Shown piece after piece: positions 1-8,808 of a DNA stretch of 64,000 nucleotides. The stretch is from Cytobacillus sp. IB215665. GTDB taxonomy: Bacteria; Bacillota; Bacilli; Bacillales; SM2101. Positions within the stretch are counted from its first letter, which is position 1, and every line of letters begins with the position of its first letter. The notes under the pieces were generated by a model that saw only the letters and a list, made by a program, of their open reading frames with translations, was not told the DNA's origin and searched no databases. Both the position numbers and the translations under genes were made by a program. Where the stretch lies: NCBI RefSeq assembly GCF_033963835.1, contig NZ_JAXBME010000016.1, positions 1-64,000 of the forward strand. Reading direction: 5' to 3'.

Positions 1-672
1 ACCACAAATACCGTTTAGAAATTCAACTCATAATCACTACTGTTTAAAGTGAATTCTATTGCCATCTCCAGTACTTTTTAGTAAACACAATACAAAATAA
101 GTCTTATAAGTAAAAATCAGTCACGAATTCATCTACATGGTCTTAGCTAATTCTTATGCCGTGTTGGCTGCTTATCCTACTTATGAAACTCTAAAAATCC
201 CCCTCATAAGCGGAGATGGGGATTTAATCATTTTTTACTATAATTCAGTCATTGTTATGCCATTATTTTTCACCAAAGCATTACGGTTAATATTCCAAAT
301 CTGTATTATTCAACACTTCAGCCTGCTTTTAAGTTATATCAAATCTATTAGTACCACATCAATGTAACTTTTTGTTGAAAAAGAACTAAAATTTAATTAA
401 GTTGTTACGCCTTTTCTAACAGCAACTTACCCTTTGTTTAATTAACATATGTTCATGATTTCCAACAGCCTCCAATCAGTGTGGCTTTTTTCCATGCAGT
501 AATTATTTCTAGTGTGTTTTAAATTAATTAATTTGTATTTTTTCTCTTGTTATTTCAAGTATCGGTATTAGTATTCTTAGGTATTGCCAATTTGACATCT
601 TGAGAACAGGTTATATTACTTTACTATTCTGAGTTACTACTAGGTATTAATAAAGAGTATTTGTGTAAAAAG
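1..672. other. Gene-less AT-rich stretch
   Basis: I see no supported gene here. The only longer open frame (137-367, plus) has no ribosome binding site and no recognisable protein features. The stretch precedes a decayed RadC-like fragment and may be part of the same degraded accessory patch. Confidence 0.5.
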
Positions 673-924
673 TCAAGAAATAATCTCATGAAGTTTGTAG
701 AAAACGATCACCTGATTCTTTGTATCAAGAAATAAGATTACATTATGCTCTTGTTGTACATTTTCAAGGTATTTCAATGCTTCATAAGTATCTTCAGAAC
801 TTTGAATTTGGTTGTAATCTGGCAAACTCTTTTCAGCAATTCTTTGTGAAAGGATAATGGCAGCTTCTAAACCCTCTAAAATATAACTACTAAAACCTAG
901 CCCTCTAATAATTCCCCACTCCAT
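673..924 (-). pseudogene. RadC/JAB-domain protein fragment
   Basis: The 83-residue reading frame resembles the middle of RadC (UPF0758) proteins. It has a helix corresponding to the RadC segment before the JAB domain (about residues 15-31), then a stretch like SSEDTYEALKYLENVQQEHN and LFLDTKNQVI, which match the RadC pattern S-P-E-D...E-H-x-x-x-L-x-L-x-T-K-N-Q-V. The frame ends shortly after this, so the zinc-binding JAB motif (H-x-H-P-S-G) is absent. No convincing ribosome binding site precedes the ATG. Just upstream on the other strand, 963-1139 is open for 58 codons but has no ribosome binding site. I infer a remnant of a larger gene, perhaps from a mobile element, since RadC-like genes are common in such cargo. 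The assignment rests on motif memory only. Confidence 0.45.
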
Positions 925-1278
925 TAGAGGATAATATACAAGATTGAGAATACTGAATAATTATGGAGAAAAATAAATTGGAGTATTTTGAATTTGTAGA
1001 TAAATATAAAGAGGTTGCAGAAGATGAAGGTATTAACGTGTCTTTGAAGCAATCCAAAAACATACATAATAAATGGTTAATACTAAGATTTATGAATAAG
1101 ATGAAAAATCACCTAATTATTTGGATAAACCTATACTGATATAGAAAATACATCCAAGCTGATAAAAAAGGGATCCAAGATGCTAAGGAAAATAGAGCTG
1201 GAGTTATTATCGTTACAAATCTTAACATCTTGGACACCAACAAGTAAGGAAGTTACCATATTAACTAGCTTATATTCT

Positions 1279-1830
1279 TTATGTAGATCTCACGTCTGTT
1301 TTTAATCTTGAGTACATATATAAATCATCAAATTTACCACACGTATACTCATAACTTCTAAGCAACCCTTCTCTTGTAAACCCTTGCCGTTCTACTAGTT
1401 TTTGTGATGGAAGATTAGCAGGTTCTATTAAAGCCTCAATTCTTTCTAACTGAAAATGACGATACCCATAATTAATAACACCCTCTAAGGCTTCACTAGC
1501 TATACCTTTCCCCCAGAAATCTTTGCTTAATTCAAATCCAACTTCAGCTCTGAAATGTTTAGATTTCATGTTTAGAAAACCACAACTTCCTATCACCTTA
1601 TTATTACCTTTTAAAGTGATTCCCCACCTAATACCTGTGCCTTCTTCTATAATGGAATCATACCACTCTATCTCATCCCAAACGTCAGATAATGATTGAA
1701 ATGGTGTTAAACCAATATGTTTCACTACTTCTTCATCTGATAGATATGCAAGCATTTCATTCGCATCATTTTTTGTCACTTTTCTTAATATTAATCTATC
1801 TGTTTCAATAATCGGAAATTTCCCATCCAT
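1279..1830 (-). CDS. GNAT family N-acetyltransferase (RimJ/RimL type)
   Basis: This predicted cytosolic acetyltransferase is of the RimJ/RimL-like GNAT type, which transfers acetyl from acetyl-CoA to an amino group; the substrate is unknown. The N-terminus IIETDRLILRKVTKNDANEM is the characteristic start of this subfamily. The acetyl-CoA binding region appears as ELSKDFWGKGIASEALEGV, followed by a C-terminal segment, NLPSQKLVERQGFTREG, typical of the family (N-x-x-S-x-x-x-x-x-x-x-G-F). The frame is open from 1863, but the sequence GAGAGGG lies seven bases before the ATG at 1830, so I place the start there (183 residues). It stands alone, with no operon partner. Confidence 0.85.
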   Translation of the reverse strand: MDGKFPIIETDRLILRKVTKNDANEMLAYLSDEEVVKHIGLTPFQSLSDVWDEIEWYDSIIEEGTGIRWGITLKGNNKVIGSCGFLNMKSKHFRAEVGFELSKDFWGKGIASEALEGVINYGYRHFQLERIEALIEPANLPSQKLVERQGFTREGLLRSYEYTCGKFDDLYMYSRLKTDVRST

Positions 1831-2154
1831 TCGTTTACCCTCTCTCTTTAAACAATAATACAATCACTGATGGATATAATCATGTCTTAATTTCTGAAAT
1901 AATAATTTAATAGTATTTAAACGAATTTTTCTCTTATATAAATTTAAAATGAGAATAGGATAGGTGGTTTTTGTAAAGTCATTATGACCTATTTTCATCA
2001 TTTACTTCAATTTGTAAATTCTCCTGCAAAGGAAAGAAGTATGTATAAAGCTAGTTGATCATATAAATCTTTACAACTGTGGAAATACATATTTGCTAGC
2101 ATACAACATGAAAAGAAGTATTCTATTCCACTCATTTTCATATAATCCTCAAGT

Positions 2155-2778
2155 TTAAGGAAGATATTGCTCCTCTATCATGATGACTTCATGATTATTG
2201 ATATATAAGTAAAAGAGTCTCTCATACGGTTCAATGAGCATGTTAAGATCTTCAGTGTAGTTTTTATTGTTACCGTCAGCTATATATAGTAATAGATCTG
2301 AACTAAGCCAATAATTAATTTGCTCAACTTGCTGATTTTGTATATAAAAGCCATTTGGTAAGAAGACTTCCTCTCTAGAAACATTCCCATCATCCATTAC
2401 GGCTTGTATCGCTTCTTCTCCACTTAAATAGTTAACAGCATCGATAGTAATATATTTATCAAGATTGTCAGAGTCTAAGTCAGTTATAAACCCAGTAATA
2501 ATCTTAATACTAGGAAGTTTTGTTATTAAATGCTCTAATTGCTCTAATTTTTGGTTATCAAGTAGGTACGAATCTTTAACTCCCACTTTTATTTCTTCTA
2601 CTTTAGAGTCAATCAAGTCAGACACATGGTCTGCACTGATTTTTTCATTTAGCCGCTCCTCCAACAGAGCAACTTGTTCTTTCAGTTTAGTTATTTCTAC
2701 TTGCTCTTTTGAATGTATGTCATTTTTACAACCAACTAAAACGAATAATAAAACTATAGGTAGGATTCTTGTCCACAT
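2155..2778 (-). CDS. Putative lipoprotein with coiled coil
   Basis: I do not recognise the family. The protein begins with a short hydrophobic segment ending in a lipobox (LLFVLVGC), so it is probably cleaved before the cysteine and lipid-anchored on the outer face of the membrane. Residues about 25-55 are rich in heptad-like E, K and L positions (KEQVEITKLKEQVALLEERL) and should form a coiled coil. The rest is acidic and contains no motif I know. The frame extends upstream to 2859, but GGGGGGA sits just before the ATG at 2778 and the lipobox follows directly, so this start is preferred (about 207 residues). It is monocistronic. Confidence 0.7.
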   Translation of the reverse strand: MWTRILPIVLLFVLVGCKNDIHSKEQVEITKLKEQVALLEERLNEKISADHVSDLIDSKVEEIKVGVKDSYLLDNQKLEQLEHLITKLPSIKIITGFITDLDSDNLDKYITIDAVNYLSGEEAIQAVMDDGNVSREEVFLPNGFYIQNQQVEQINYWLSSDLLLYIADGNNKNYTEDLNMLIEPYERLFYLYINNHEVIMIEEQYLP

Positions 2779-2867
2779 GGCACATTCCCCCCGAGTATCA
2801 TTATAGTTTAAGGCTCTTTGTGCATCGGTTATTATTTTTTCGTACGAATAAATAAACACTTTTACAG

Positions 2868-2955
2868 CTAGATGTCGTGCATCTTTTCTTCGGTATTATG
2901 ACATTTTTCTCTATTAGTTTAGGAACCAAAGCAACAACGTATATGAAAAGGACCT
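2868..2955 (-). repeat. Partial copy of the ~160-bp dispersed repeat
   Basis: The left-end sequence (GCAACAACGTATATGAAAAG in plus-strand view) and the adjacent GATGTCGTGCATCTTTTCTT block match the family. The distal end is missing. The repeat boundary overlaps the stop codon of the vanW-like gene at 2954. Confidence 0.6.
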
Positions 2956-3784
2956 AGTTTAAATCATCTTTGCCCTTCCCTTGCTCTAGTAACGGCTCAT
3001 ACATCATAATAGCATGGTTTTCAGTAATATATTCGTCTTTATAAACTTCTCCATTGTTATTGGAAACTTTCCTATGTAATAAATTGTGTCTGACGTATTT
3101 GCCAAAAGTGGACATTGTAATAAAATGGTCCTTTTCATAAATTTTATATGAATGTACAGGCTCATTTTCCGAACGCCACTCACCAACTAAACAATCTTTA
3201 GTTAAATATAAATGAAGTTGATAGTTTTGTGTTGTTTCATTTCTTATTTGTAAGTCTATATAATTAAAAAAGCAAGTAGCTCCACTACCGAATGGTTGTG
3301 TCCTATTTGAGTCTGGAAAAACGTCATAACTATGACGGTGCCTCTCAATCACAGTTAATGGGGTATGGAGCGTCATCCAATATATTAAGTTTGACAATTG
3401 GCATAACCCTCCACCTATACCTACTTTATACGTGCCATGAGACAAAACCATCCCATTAACATACCCCTTACCCTTAGTTGGTTTCCCTATTAATTTCCAA
3501 TATGAAAATGTTTCACCAGGCTTTATAACGATACCGTTAACATTTTTTATAGCTAAACGAATGTTGTGAACTTTATTTTGTTGTAGCCACATATCAACAT
3601 TTTTCAACTTGCGTAACAGTGGTGTTTGATGTTTATATATGATAACAGGAAGCTTACCATTGTCTTTTTCATTTGCAAAATGTGTATCATTAAAATACCA
3701 CTTTAAATAGCGCTTAGAAATATAATATATCTTTCCTAAGCTTGTTCTCAATTGTGAACGCTGGACGGGTTGTTTCAAATTCAC
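2954..3784 (-). CDS. VanW family protein
   Basis: A member of the VanW family, named after a gene of the vancomycin-resistance vanB cluster; the biochemical role of the family is not established. The hallmark region is present: a stretch with KPGETFSYWKLIGKPTKGKG, then the signature IGGGLCQLSN and the conserved R-H-x-H-S-Y-D-V segment near residue 150. There is no signal peptide. The start is a GTG at 3784 preceded by GGGGGAATGAA. The last codons and stop fall inside the edge of a dispersed repeat, so the C-terminal residues may be repeat-derived. A MurG-type gene lies upstream on the same strand, about 200 bp away, which would fit a cell-envelope context, but the gap argues against tight coupling. 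Confidence 0.85.
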   Translation of the reverse strand: MNLKQPVQRSQLRTSLGKIYYISKRYLKWYFNDTHFANEKDNGKLPVIIYKHQTPLLRKLKNVDMWLQQNKVHNIRLAIKNVNGIVIKPGETFSYWKLIGKPTKGKGYVNGMVLSHGTYKVGIGGGLCQLSNLIYWMTLHTPLTVIERHRHSYDVFPDSNRTQPFGSGATCFFNYIDLQIRNETTQNYQLHLYLTKDCLVGEWRSENEPVHSYKIYEKDHFITMSTFGKYVRHNLLHRKVSNNNGEVYKDEYITENHAIMMYEPLLEQGKGKDDLN

Positions 3785-3982
3785 TTCATTCCCCCACTAT
3801 GAAATAAATACAACCGAAGCCTTTTATAAGTTCTTTCTTTTGTAAATAATTTTTCTCAACTATTGTTTCAATAAATTAATTGGATAAGCTCTTTATGAGA
3901 TTATTATCTTCTAAATAGAACAACATTAGCCAATCAAGAGAATATGCTTGTTAAGCTCCTAATACGATAACCCACTATTAAA

Positions 3983-5053
3983 TTATTTCTTCATGTTCTC
4001 CTTTATAAGTTTGATAACTCTTTCAATTGAGTTATCATTATTTGACATATCCATCTTTGCTATATATTGATGTCGATCTTTATAAACATTTTTTATTGCA
4101 GCTTGTAGTGTTTCACTTGAAAGGTTTTCTTCAAAAAGAACTTTACTAAAGCCTTGGTCTTCAAATGATTTGGCATTTAACAATTGATCCCCTCGACTTG
4201 CTTCTTTTGTTAATGGAATAAGCAGCATTGGCTTTTTCAATGCTAGCAGTTCGAAAATAACATTTGAACCTGCTCTTGTTATAACGATGTCAGCCACGGA
4301 TAAAAGATCAGGTAATTCTTCTTTCACATATTCAAACTGCTTGTAGGAACGATCATTTTTCAACTTATCTACTTGTCCCTTTCCACAAATATGCACGATT
4401 TGAAATTGTGGTAACAGTTTATCAAGACTTCCTCTTACAACTTCATTAATTCGCCTAGAACCAAGACTTCCACCTACAACTAACAGTGTAGGTTTATTTT
4501 TCGTAAAGCCCGTGATTACCCTTCCTTGGACAGGATTTCCTTCAAATATTTCTTTACGAACAATCGCTCCAACGTGTTCAACCTTATGCGTAGGTAAATG
4601 ATCCCTTGTTTCTGGAAAGGTCGTGCATACCTTTGTTGTAAAGGGGAGTGAAAGTTTATTTGCTAAGCCTGGTGTTAAATCTGATTCATGAGTGATTATA
4701 GGTACTTTGTTCAGTTTTGCACCAATAATCACAGGCACGGAAACAAAACCACCTTTTGAAAAGACGACATTAGGTTTCCTTCTTTTTATTATTGTATAAG
4801 CTTGAAATACTCCCTTTACGACTTTGAAAGGGTCTTTCATATTATTCCAATCAAAGTAACGACGCAGCTTTCCTGTTGATATGCTATGATAATTTACTTC
4901 CCGAATACTATCAGTAAGCTCTTTTTCGATCCCATTAATTGAACCGATATAATCAATTTCCCAACCTTCATTTATAAAATAAGGAATCAGTGCCAGGTTT
5001 ACTGTTACATGCCCTGCTGATCCTCCTCCTGTAAACAAAATTCTATTCGTCAT
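3983..5053 (-). CDS. murG: MurG-type UDP-GlcNAc transferase
   Basis: Predicted undecaprenyldiphospho-muramoylpentapeptide beta-N-acetylglucosaminyltransferase, which converts lipid I to lipid II on the cytosolic face of the membrane. The N-terminal glycine-rich loop [15 protein letters not shown] matches the MurG lipid-carrier loop. The middle has [20 protein letters not shown] with [14 protein letters not shown], and the C-terminal domain has [12 protein letters not shown] and [20 protein letters not shown], which bind UDP-GlcNAc. At 356 residues it is of normal length. The ATG follows GAGGGTGA. It is not in a dcw cluster: no mur or fts genes flank it. Some Bacillus species carry a second murG outside the dcw cluster and this may be that paralogue. 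Whether the genome has another copy cannot be seen here. Confidence 0.88.
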   Translation of the reverse strand: MTNRILFTGGGSAGHVTVNLALIPYFINEGWEIDYIGSINGIEKELTDSIREVNYHSISTGKLRRYFDWNNMKDPFKVVKGVFQAYTIIKRRKPNVVFSKGGFVSVPVIIGAKLNKVPIITHESDLTPGLANKLSLPFTTKVCTTFPETRDHLPTHKVEHVGAIVRKEIFEGNPVQGRVITGFTKNKPTLLVVGGSLGSRRINEVVRGSLDKLLPQFQIVHICGKGQVDKLKNDRSYKQFEYVKEELPDLLSVADIVITRAGSNVIFELLALKKPMLLIPLTKEASRGDQLLNAKSFEDQGFSKVLFEENLSSETLQAAIKNVYKDRHQYIAKMDMSNNDNSIERVIKLIKENMKK

Positions 5054-5153
5054 TTTAATTCACCCTCATTATTTGCTTATCATGATGTCAAATCATAAAC
5101 AAATGTTACCATATCGACTTACTCTTGTGGAAGAATAAACTTAAAAAACCATA

Positions 5154-5181
5154 TTGAAATTGTTATAAAAAATGATATACT
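5154..5181 (+). promoter_or_regulatory. Likely sigma-A promoter of the cold-shock gene
   Basis: TTGAAA (5154-5159) and TATACT (5176-5181) are separated by 16 bases. Transcription from here would give a 5' leader of about 105 bases before the csp start, and long leaders are usual for cold-shock mRNAs, where they control stability and translation at low temperature. Confidence 0.55.
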
Positions 5182-5293
5182 TATTTTAATTATTGTTATT
5201 CCTAAAACTTTTTATGAATGTAGTTCATATTATGGAACAATAGGAGTAAGAATAAGCATTACATAGTGGAAGATATCCACACAGGAGGAAAAA

Positions 5294-5494
5294 ATGGCAC
5301 AAGGTAAAGTTAAGTGGTTTAATTCAGAAAAAGGTTTTGGATTTATCGAAGTTGAAGGCGGAGACGATGTATTCGTACACTTTTCTGCAATTCAAGGTGA
5401 TGGATTCAAAACACTAGAAGAAGGTCAAGAAGTTTCTTTCGATATCGAAGAAGGTAATCGTGGCCCTCAAGCTTCAAACGTTCAAAAATTTTAA
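5294..5494 (+). CDS. Cold-shock protein (CspA family)
   Basis: A 66-residue single cold-shock domain protein that binds single-stranded RNA and DNA as an RNA chaperone. Both RNA-binding motifs are visible: [10 protein letters not shown] (RNP-1) and [10 protein letters not shown] (RNP-2). It begins with the usual [11 protein letters not shown] strand. A strong ribosome binding site (AGGAGG) lies eight bases before the ATG. It has its own promoter with a long leader and a terminator directly downstream, so it is monocistronic. It resembles Bacillus CspB/CspD, but I do not assign which paralogue. Confidence 0.95.
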   Translation: MAQGKVKWFNSEKGFGFIEVEGGDDVFVHFSAIQGDGFKTLEEGQEVSFDIEEGNRGPQASNVQKF

Positions 5495-5512
5495 GAGCTC
5501 TAACATGTATTA

Positions 5513-5541
5513 AACCGTCTAATTCTTTAGGCGGTTTTTTA
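5513..5541 (+). terminator. Rho-independent terminator of csp
   Basis: Stem ACCGTCT with AGGCGGT around the loop AATTCTTT, followed by a run of T. It begins about 19 bases after the csp stop codon. Confidence 0.85.
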
Positions 5542-5694
5542 CATTTACAATCTTGTGAACTTTAATAAAGACTTTAAAAAAATCTCCAAAACAAACTTCT
5601 TTTGCATTTCCGTGCTTTGTCAATTTAATTATCTTCGTGTTTTTTACTAAATACGCATACAATTATCAATGCAAAAACAGCCTTAAACAATTGA

Positions 5695-5723
5695 ATAATG
5701 CCTACAATTGTTGCAGGCATTAT
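5695..5723 (-). terminator. Hairpin after the 5726-6322 gene
   Basis: Perfect nine-base arms ATAATGCCT and AGGCATTAT lie immediately after the stop codon of the minus-strand gene. The following T-run is weak, so the terminator call is moderate. Confidence 0.55.
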
Positions 5724-5725
5724 GT

Positions 5726-6322
5726 TCACAATACGGCTTTATCAGGATCAGCTGTCTTCTTTGTTGGTAACTTAAATAGAAAACCTTCCGTATAAGGTGT
5801 TGGCTCGTTGTTTTCATATTCCTTCGCTGTCTTAGCTAAATAATCCCTTGCTTCTTGCTCAGTACGCTTTCTTGTGACAATTTCATGCATAATATTTAAC
5901 GCAGCATAGTTCATCGCCTCATTATCACACCTTGCTGTCACTTCACCTTTTGTGCGATCTAATATGATACTGCCATCAAATCTTGCAATGTTATCGTATA
6001 AATGTATCGGTACTCTATATGAAATAGTTTGTTCAATGAAATCAACATGTTTTTTAGGATAATTGTGCAGTACGGTTTCTTTATATATTACTGTGCGTTT
6101 CCATGGTTCATTGTTATACCAAATCATCATTCTTGGTGTTGCCTCGTCTGGAAGGCCATATTTTTTCATGAACTTCAAAACTTGATTTTTTGGGCCATCA
6201 TTCCAGTTTTGTATCACTTGTTGTACATACATTTGCATTGGTGTTCTTACGCTGTTCATTCTGTTTGGAAACTGAAGGTTTGCTTGTTGCGTGTAATAAT
6301 TGCCTCCAGGCTGATAGTACAT
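5726..6322 (-). CDS. Conserved hypothetical protein, 198 residues
   Basis: I do not recognise the family with certainty. The protein begins with a short Tyr/Gln/Asn-rich tail (MYYQPGGNYYTQQANLQF) of the kind seen on spore-associated proteins. A soluble alpha/beta region follows from about residue 28, with PKNQVLKFMKKYGLPDEATP and a conserved-looking WYNNEPWKRTVIYKE. No transmembrane segment or known catalytic motif is evident. GGAGGAGG precedes the ATG. The gene stands alone, with a hairpin at its 3' end. Confidence 0.75.
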   Translation of the reverse strand: MYYQPGGNYYTQQANLQFPNRMNSVRTPMQMYVQQVIQNWNDGPKNQVLKFMKKYGLPDEATPRMMIWYNNEPWKRTVIYKETVLHNYPKKHVDFIEQTISYRVPIHLYDNIARFDGSIILDRTKGEVTARCDNEAMNYAALNIMHEIVTRKRTEQEARDYLAKTAKEYENNEPTPYTEGFLFKLPTKKTADPDKAVL

Positions 6323-6530
6323 TTGGTTTCTACCTCCTCCTATTTCTAGTATTTAGTGTATGCGTTCGCCCCTTTTTCGCTACTAACTAATTTCTCTGGT
6401 TTTTATTAGGTGGAAGGATATTTTCAAAATTTTATATACTCGCTGAATAAAAAGAAAAAAATTGGTTAATGTAATCAATAACAGGAAAAATTTATATTGT
6501 ATAAAACACGATACTAATACAAAGGTGACT

Positions 6531-6761
6531 ATGATGGAGCTAAAAGAAAATATGCAATTTGAAATTACGACAAAGTTTGTTCCAAATTTCTATAATTCAA
6601 AAAAATTAAAAGTAGTAAAAATTAATTCTTCTAATGTAAGGATTGAAATGGAGAATGCAAAATATGGCGGTGTTTTTCCGCTTGATTTATTCCAATCATT
6701 AATTCGTAATGGGGCATTATTACTTGACGATGGTAGGGAATCTGAAGAGGATACAGCCTAA
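6531..6761 (+). CDS. Small hypothetical protein
   Basis: An uncharacterised acidic protein of 76-77 residues. The frame is open from 6462, but the sequence AAAGGTGA ends just before two consecutive ATG codons at 6531 and 6534, so the start lies there; spacing favours the second. The protein alternates hydrophobic and charged residues (TTKFVPNFYNSKKLKVVKIN) and ends with an acidic tail, DDGRESEEDTA. I see no membrane segment or known domain. It is the only plus-strand gene between two minus-strand units. Confidence 0.55.
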   Translation: MMELKENMQFEITTKFVPNFYNSKKLKVVKINSSNVRIEMENAKYGGVFPLDLFQSLIRNGALLLDDGRESEEDTA

Positions 6762-6863
6762 AATAATTAGTAAGCTTCCAAACATCAATAACATTAAGTT
6801 CTGCTCAATACTAAATAAAGTACTAAAAGACATCACAAATATGATTGGACTGAATAACATAAA

Positions 6864-6886
6864 AACTCGGCTAGTTGAGCCGAGTT
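6864..6886. terminator. Bidirectional terminator
   Basis: Nine-base perfect arms AACTCGGCT and AGCCGAGTT enclose the loop AGTTG. A-rich sequence on one side and T-rich sequence on the other would serve both the plus-strand small gene and the minus-strand bshB2 gene. Confidence 0.75.
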
Positions 6887-6894
6887 TGTTGCTA

Positions 6895-7560
6895 CTAAAA
6901 TTTATCAACGTCTATGTCCCAAAATAATTCAGTACCGAACCATTTTTTGAATTCTTCTTGTTTTTCTTTCGTTTCATTATACCTTTTGATCATACCTTCT
7001 GTTTGTGTACGGTGAGCCTTCAAAGCATTTACTTTAATATCAAATACGTCATTTACATCGGCAGTGAAAGTTGGGTTGCCAAGTACCTCAAAACGATTTT
7101 TTGATATGGCATGACCTAATACTCTCGGTCTATTGTCACCCTTTATTTTTTTTGCTGCTTTAACTGTAGCTAATCCACATGCATCATGGTCAGGATGAAC
7201 ACCATGACCAGGATAGTGGGTAATGATCATTGACGGGTTCACATCATCTATCACAGCTTTTATACTATTAACTAGTTTTGCTTCATCTTCGAATTCTAAC
7301 GTTTTATCCCTAAATCCTAACATACGCAAATCATTAATTCCTAATACTGAACAAGCTTCTTGTAGTTCAGTTTTTCTTAACATTCGGAGCGACTCTCTAT
7401 TTGCAATTGGCGGACTCCCCATGTTCCTACCCATTTCTCCAAGTGTAGCACAAGCATATGTAACAGGAATTCCTTTTTTAGAATATTGTGCTATTAAGCC
7501 ACCCACACCAAAAGCTTCGTCATCTGGATGTGGTAATACTACAAGTACATGTCGTTCCAT
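6895..7560 (-). CDS. bshB2: Bacillithiol biosynthesis deacetylase BshB2
   Basis: A zinc-dependent LmbE/PIG-L-type deacetylase expected to convert GlcNAc-malate to GlcN-malate in bacillithiol synthesis. The metal-binding motif HPDDEAFG is at residues 11-18 and the C-terminal histidine motif HYPGHGVHPDHDACG is near 114-128. The length, 221 residues, fits the BshB2 (YojG) group. AGGAGG precedes the ATG. It lies 15 bases downstream of the yojF-like gene, the same arrangement as B. subtilis yojF-yojG, so the two are cotranscribed. A paralogous BshB1 would be expected elsewhere in the genome. Confidence 0.93.
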   Translation of the reverse strand: MERHVLVVLPHPDDEAFGVGGLIAQYSKKGIPVTYACATLGEMGRNMGSPPIANRESLRMLRKTELQEACSVLGINDLRMLGFRDKTLEFEDEAKLVNSIKAVIDDVNPSMIITHYPGHGVHPDHDACGLATVKAAKKIKGDNRPRVLGHAISKNRFEVLGNPTFTADVNDVFDIKVNALKAHRTQTEGMIKRYNETKEKQEEFKKWFGTELFWDIDVDKF

Positions 7561-7574
7561 CTCTTTTTACCTCC

Positions 7575-7925
7575 TTACTCATTAAATGGTTGTTTACTAA
7601 GCTGTAATGATATCGCTAAACGACCTTCCTTATCATGCCCAGCAAGCAATACTTGGGACTGGTCATTAATCTCCCAATCAGTAATTCCTTCAGCATAAAC
7701 CCAGCCTTTTTCTATTTTTAGTCCTATACGATACGGTCCGGGGCCTGTAATTTTTGCTTGTGAGAAACAAATTGGCACGTTTCTTATAAAAGCGGCAACT
7801 GTCATATTTTTTTCATCGAAATGATTAGCATAGGCACCAGTAGTTGTTTCTAAATGTACGAATAACTTTTCGTTCAAGAGTTTATCGAGAACCTCTTGGA
7901 CATTTTCCTTTTCAATTGGCTTCAC
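7575..7925 (-). CDS. yojF: YojF family protein (DUF1806)
   Basis: A 116-residue cytosolic protein matching YojF, the small partner always found upstream of bshB2 in Bacillus; its activity is unknown. Recognisable features are ITGPGPYRIGLKIEKGWVYA and the preceding NHFDEKNMTVAAFIRN. The likely start is GTG, after TTGGAGTGAG. The 15-base gap to bshB2 points to one transcript and to a role in bacillithiol synthesis or regulation, which is an inference from context. Confidence 0.88.
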   Translation of the reverse strand: MKPIEKENVQEVLDKLLNEKLFVHLETTTGAYANHFDEKNMTVAAFIRNVPICFSQAKITGPGPYRIGLKIEKGWVYAEGITDWEINDQSQVLLAGHDKEGRLAISLQLSKQPFNE

Positions 7926-8093
7926 AGTATCTCACTCCAATAAAAATGTAATAGTGATAAAGAGAACATTTAAATACATGAGACTATCAATTAATATCGT
8001 GTATATTTCCCATTTATTAGTATATAAAAATAAAATAACTAATAAAAGGCACACTTGGAACAAGAATTTTGGAATTTTTGGTACATTTCAATT

Positions 8094-8252
8094 GGCTGTT
8101 TTCGCATTGAGTATTGCTATTTGTATTAAGAAAGAAATAAATACGTGCACAAAATGTAGATTGTGGCACCTTTCCTTCTGTACAACAATGACTAACAATA
8201 TAAAACCTTTTTTTATAATTTGATAACAATAGCAACAATGTTTATGAAGAGC
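8094..8252 (-). repeat. Full copy of the ~160-bp dispersed repeat
   Basis: Starts with GGCTGTTTTCGCATTGAGTA and ends with AGCAACAATGTTTATGAAGAGC, the two terminal inverted repeats of the family. It occupies the gap between yojF and the FFW-ending gene. Confidence 0.85.
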
Positions 8253-8399
8253 GTTTCAAATAAACTCCACGATAGCCCTCAACGTTAGTCCCACGCAAAA
8301 AATGAAATCATTACATAAACTATAGTATATTCACTGGATTGAAACAACTAGTAAGCCTTACATCACAAATAAATTCATTAGAGAGGAGATTCAAACAAT

Positions 8400-8687
8400 A
8401 TGTGTCAACATATTTACCACAGATGTTGTTCATATAGAGGAAGACCTGTGGAAGTTCGCTTAAGAGGTGGAGGAGTTCATCGGGGTATTGTAGACAGTGT
8501 AACACCCTCACACGTATATATTAGACCAATGGGCCCAGGACCGAGACGTTTCGGCGGGTATGGTCTAGGATTTGTTGGAGGGGGATATGGTGGGTTCGGT
8601 GGGTTCGGTGGAGCTGCTGCAGTTGCAGCTGTTGCGATAGTCGGAATAGTTGCAATAACTGCACTCGCATTCGCATTTTTCTGGTAA
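8400..8687 (+). CDS. Glycine-rich protein with Sm-like N-terminus and C-terminal FFW
   Basis: A 95-residue protein of unknown function. Residues 10-45 (YRGRPVEVRLRGGGVHRGIV, then VYIRP) have the spacing of a small beta-barrel: G-x-x-V-x-V...H-x-G-x-I...V-Y-x-x-P. A Gly/Phe/Tyr-rich linker follows (GGYGGFGGFGG), then a hydrophobic C-terminal helix that should insert in a membrane and ends FFW. GAGAGGAGA lies upstream of the ATG. It is paralogous to the gene at 14287-14571, which has the same three-part design. Such Gly-rich small proteins in Bacillus are often sporulation products, but that role is inferred. Confidence 0.75.
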   Translation: MCQHIYHRCCSYRGRPVEVRLRGGGVHRGIVDSVTPSHVYIRPMGPGPRRFGGYGLGFVGGGYGGFGGFGGAAAVAAVAIVGIVAITALAFAFFW

Positions 8688-8718
8688 ATACTTTGCTTTC
8701 AACTCTCAGTTGAATTCA

Positions 8719-8750
8719 TCTCTCCAAAGGCACTATAGCCTTTGGAGAGA
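8719..8750 (+). terminator. Strong hairpin after the FFW gene
   Basis: Thirteen-base perfect stem: TCTCTCCAAAGGC pairs with GCCTTTGGAGAGA around a six-base loop. The stem is strong but no T-run follows, so it may instead stabilise the 3' end of the mRNA. Confidence 0.65.
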
Positions 8751-8808
8751 CATGTGTTCGCAGCCTGTAATTACTTACAAATACGCTGTGCATTTTAAAC
8801 GATTGTCA

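Noticed and set aside
137-367. 76-residue plus-strand frame near the left edge
   Set aside because: No ribosome binding site, no recognisable features and AT-rich composition typical of non-coding sequence.
8017-8238. 73-residue minus-strand frame and the overlapping plus-strand frame
   Set aside because: Both lie inside a dispersed repeat copy; similar chance frames occur in other copies.
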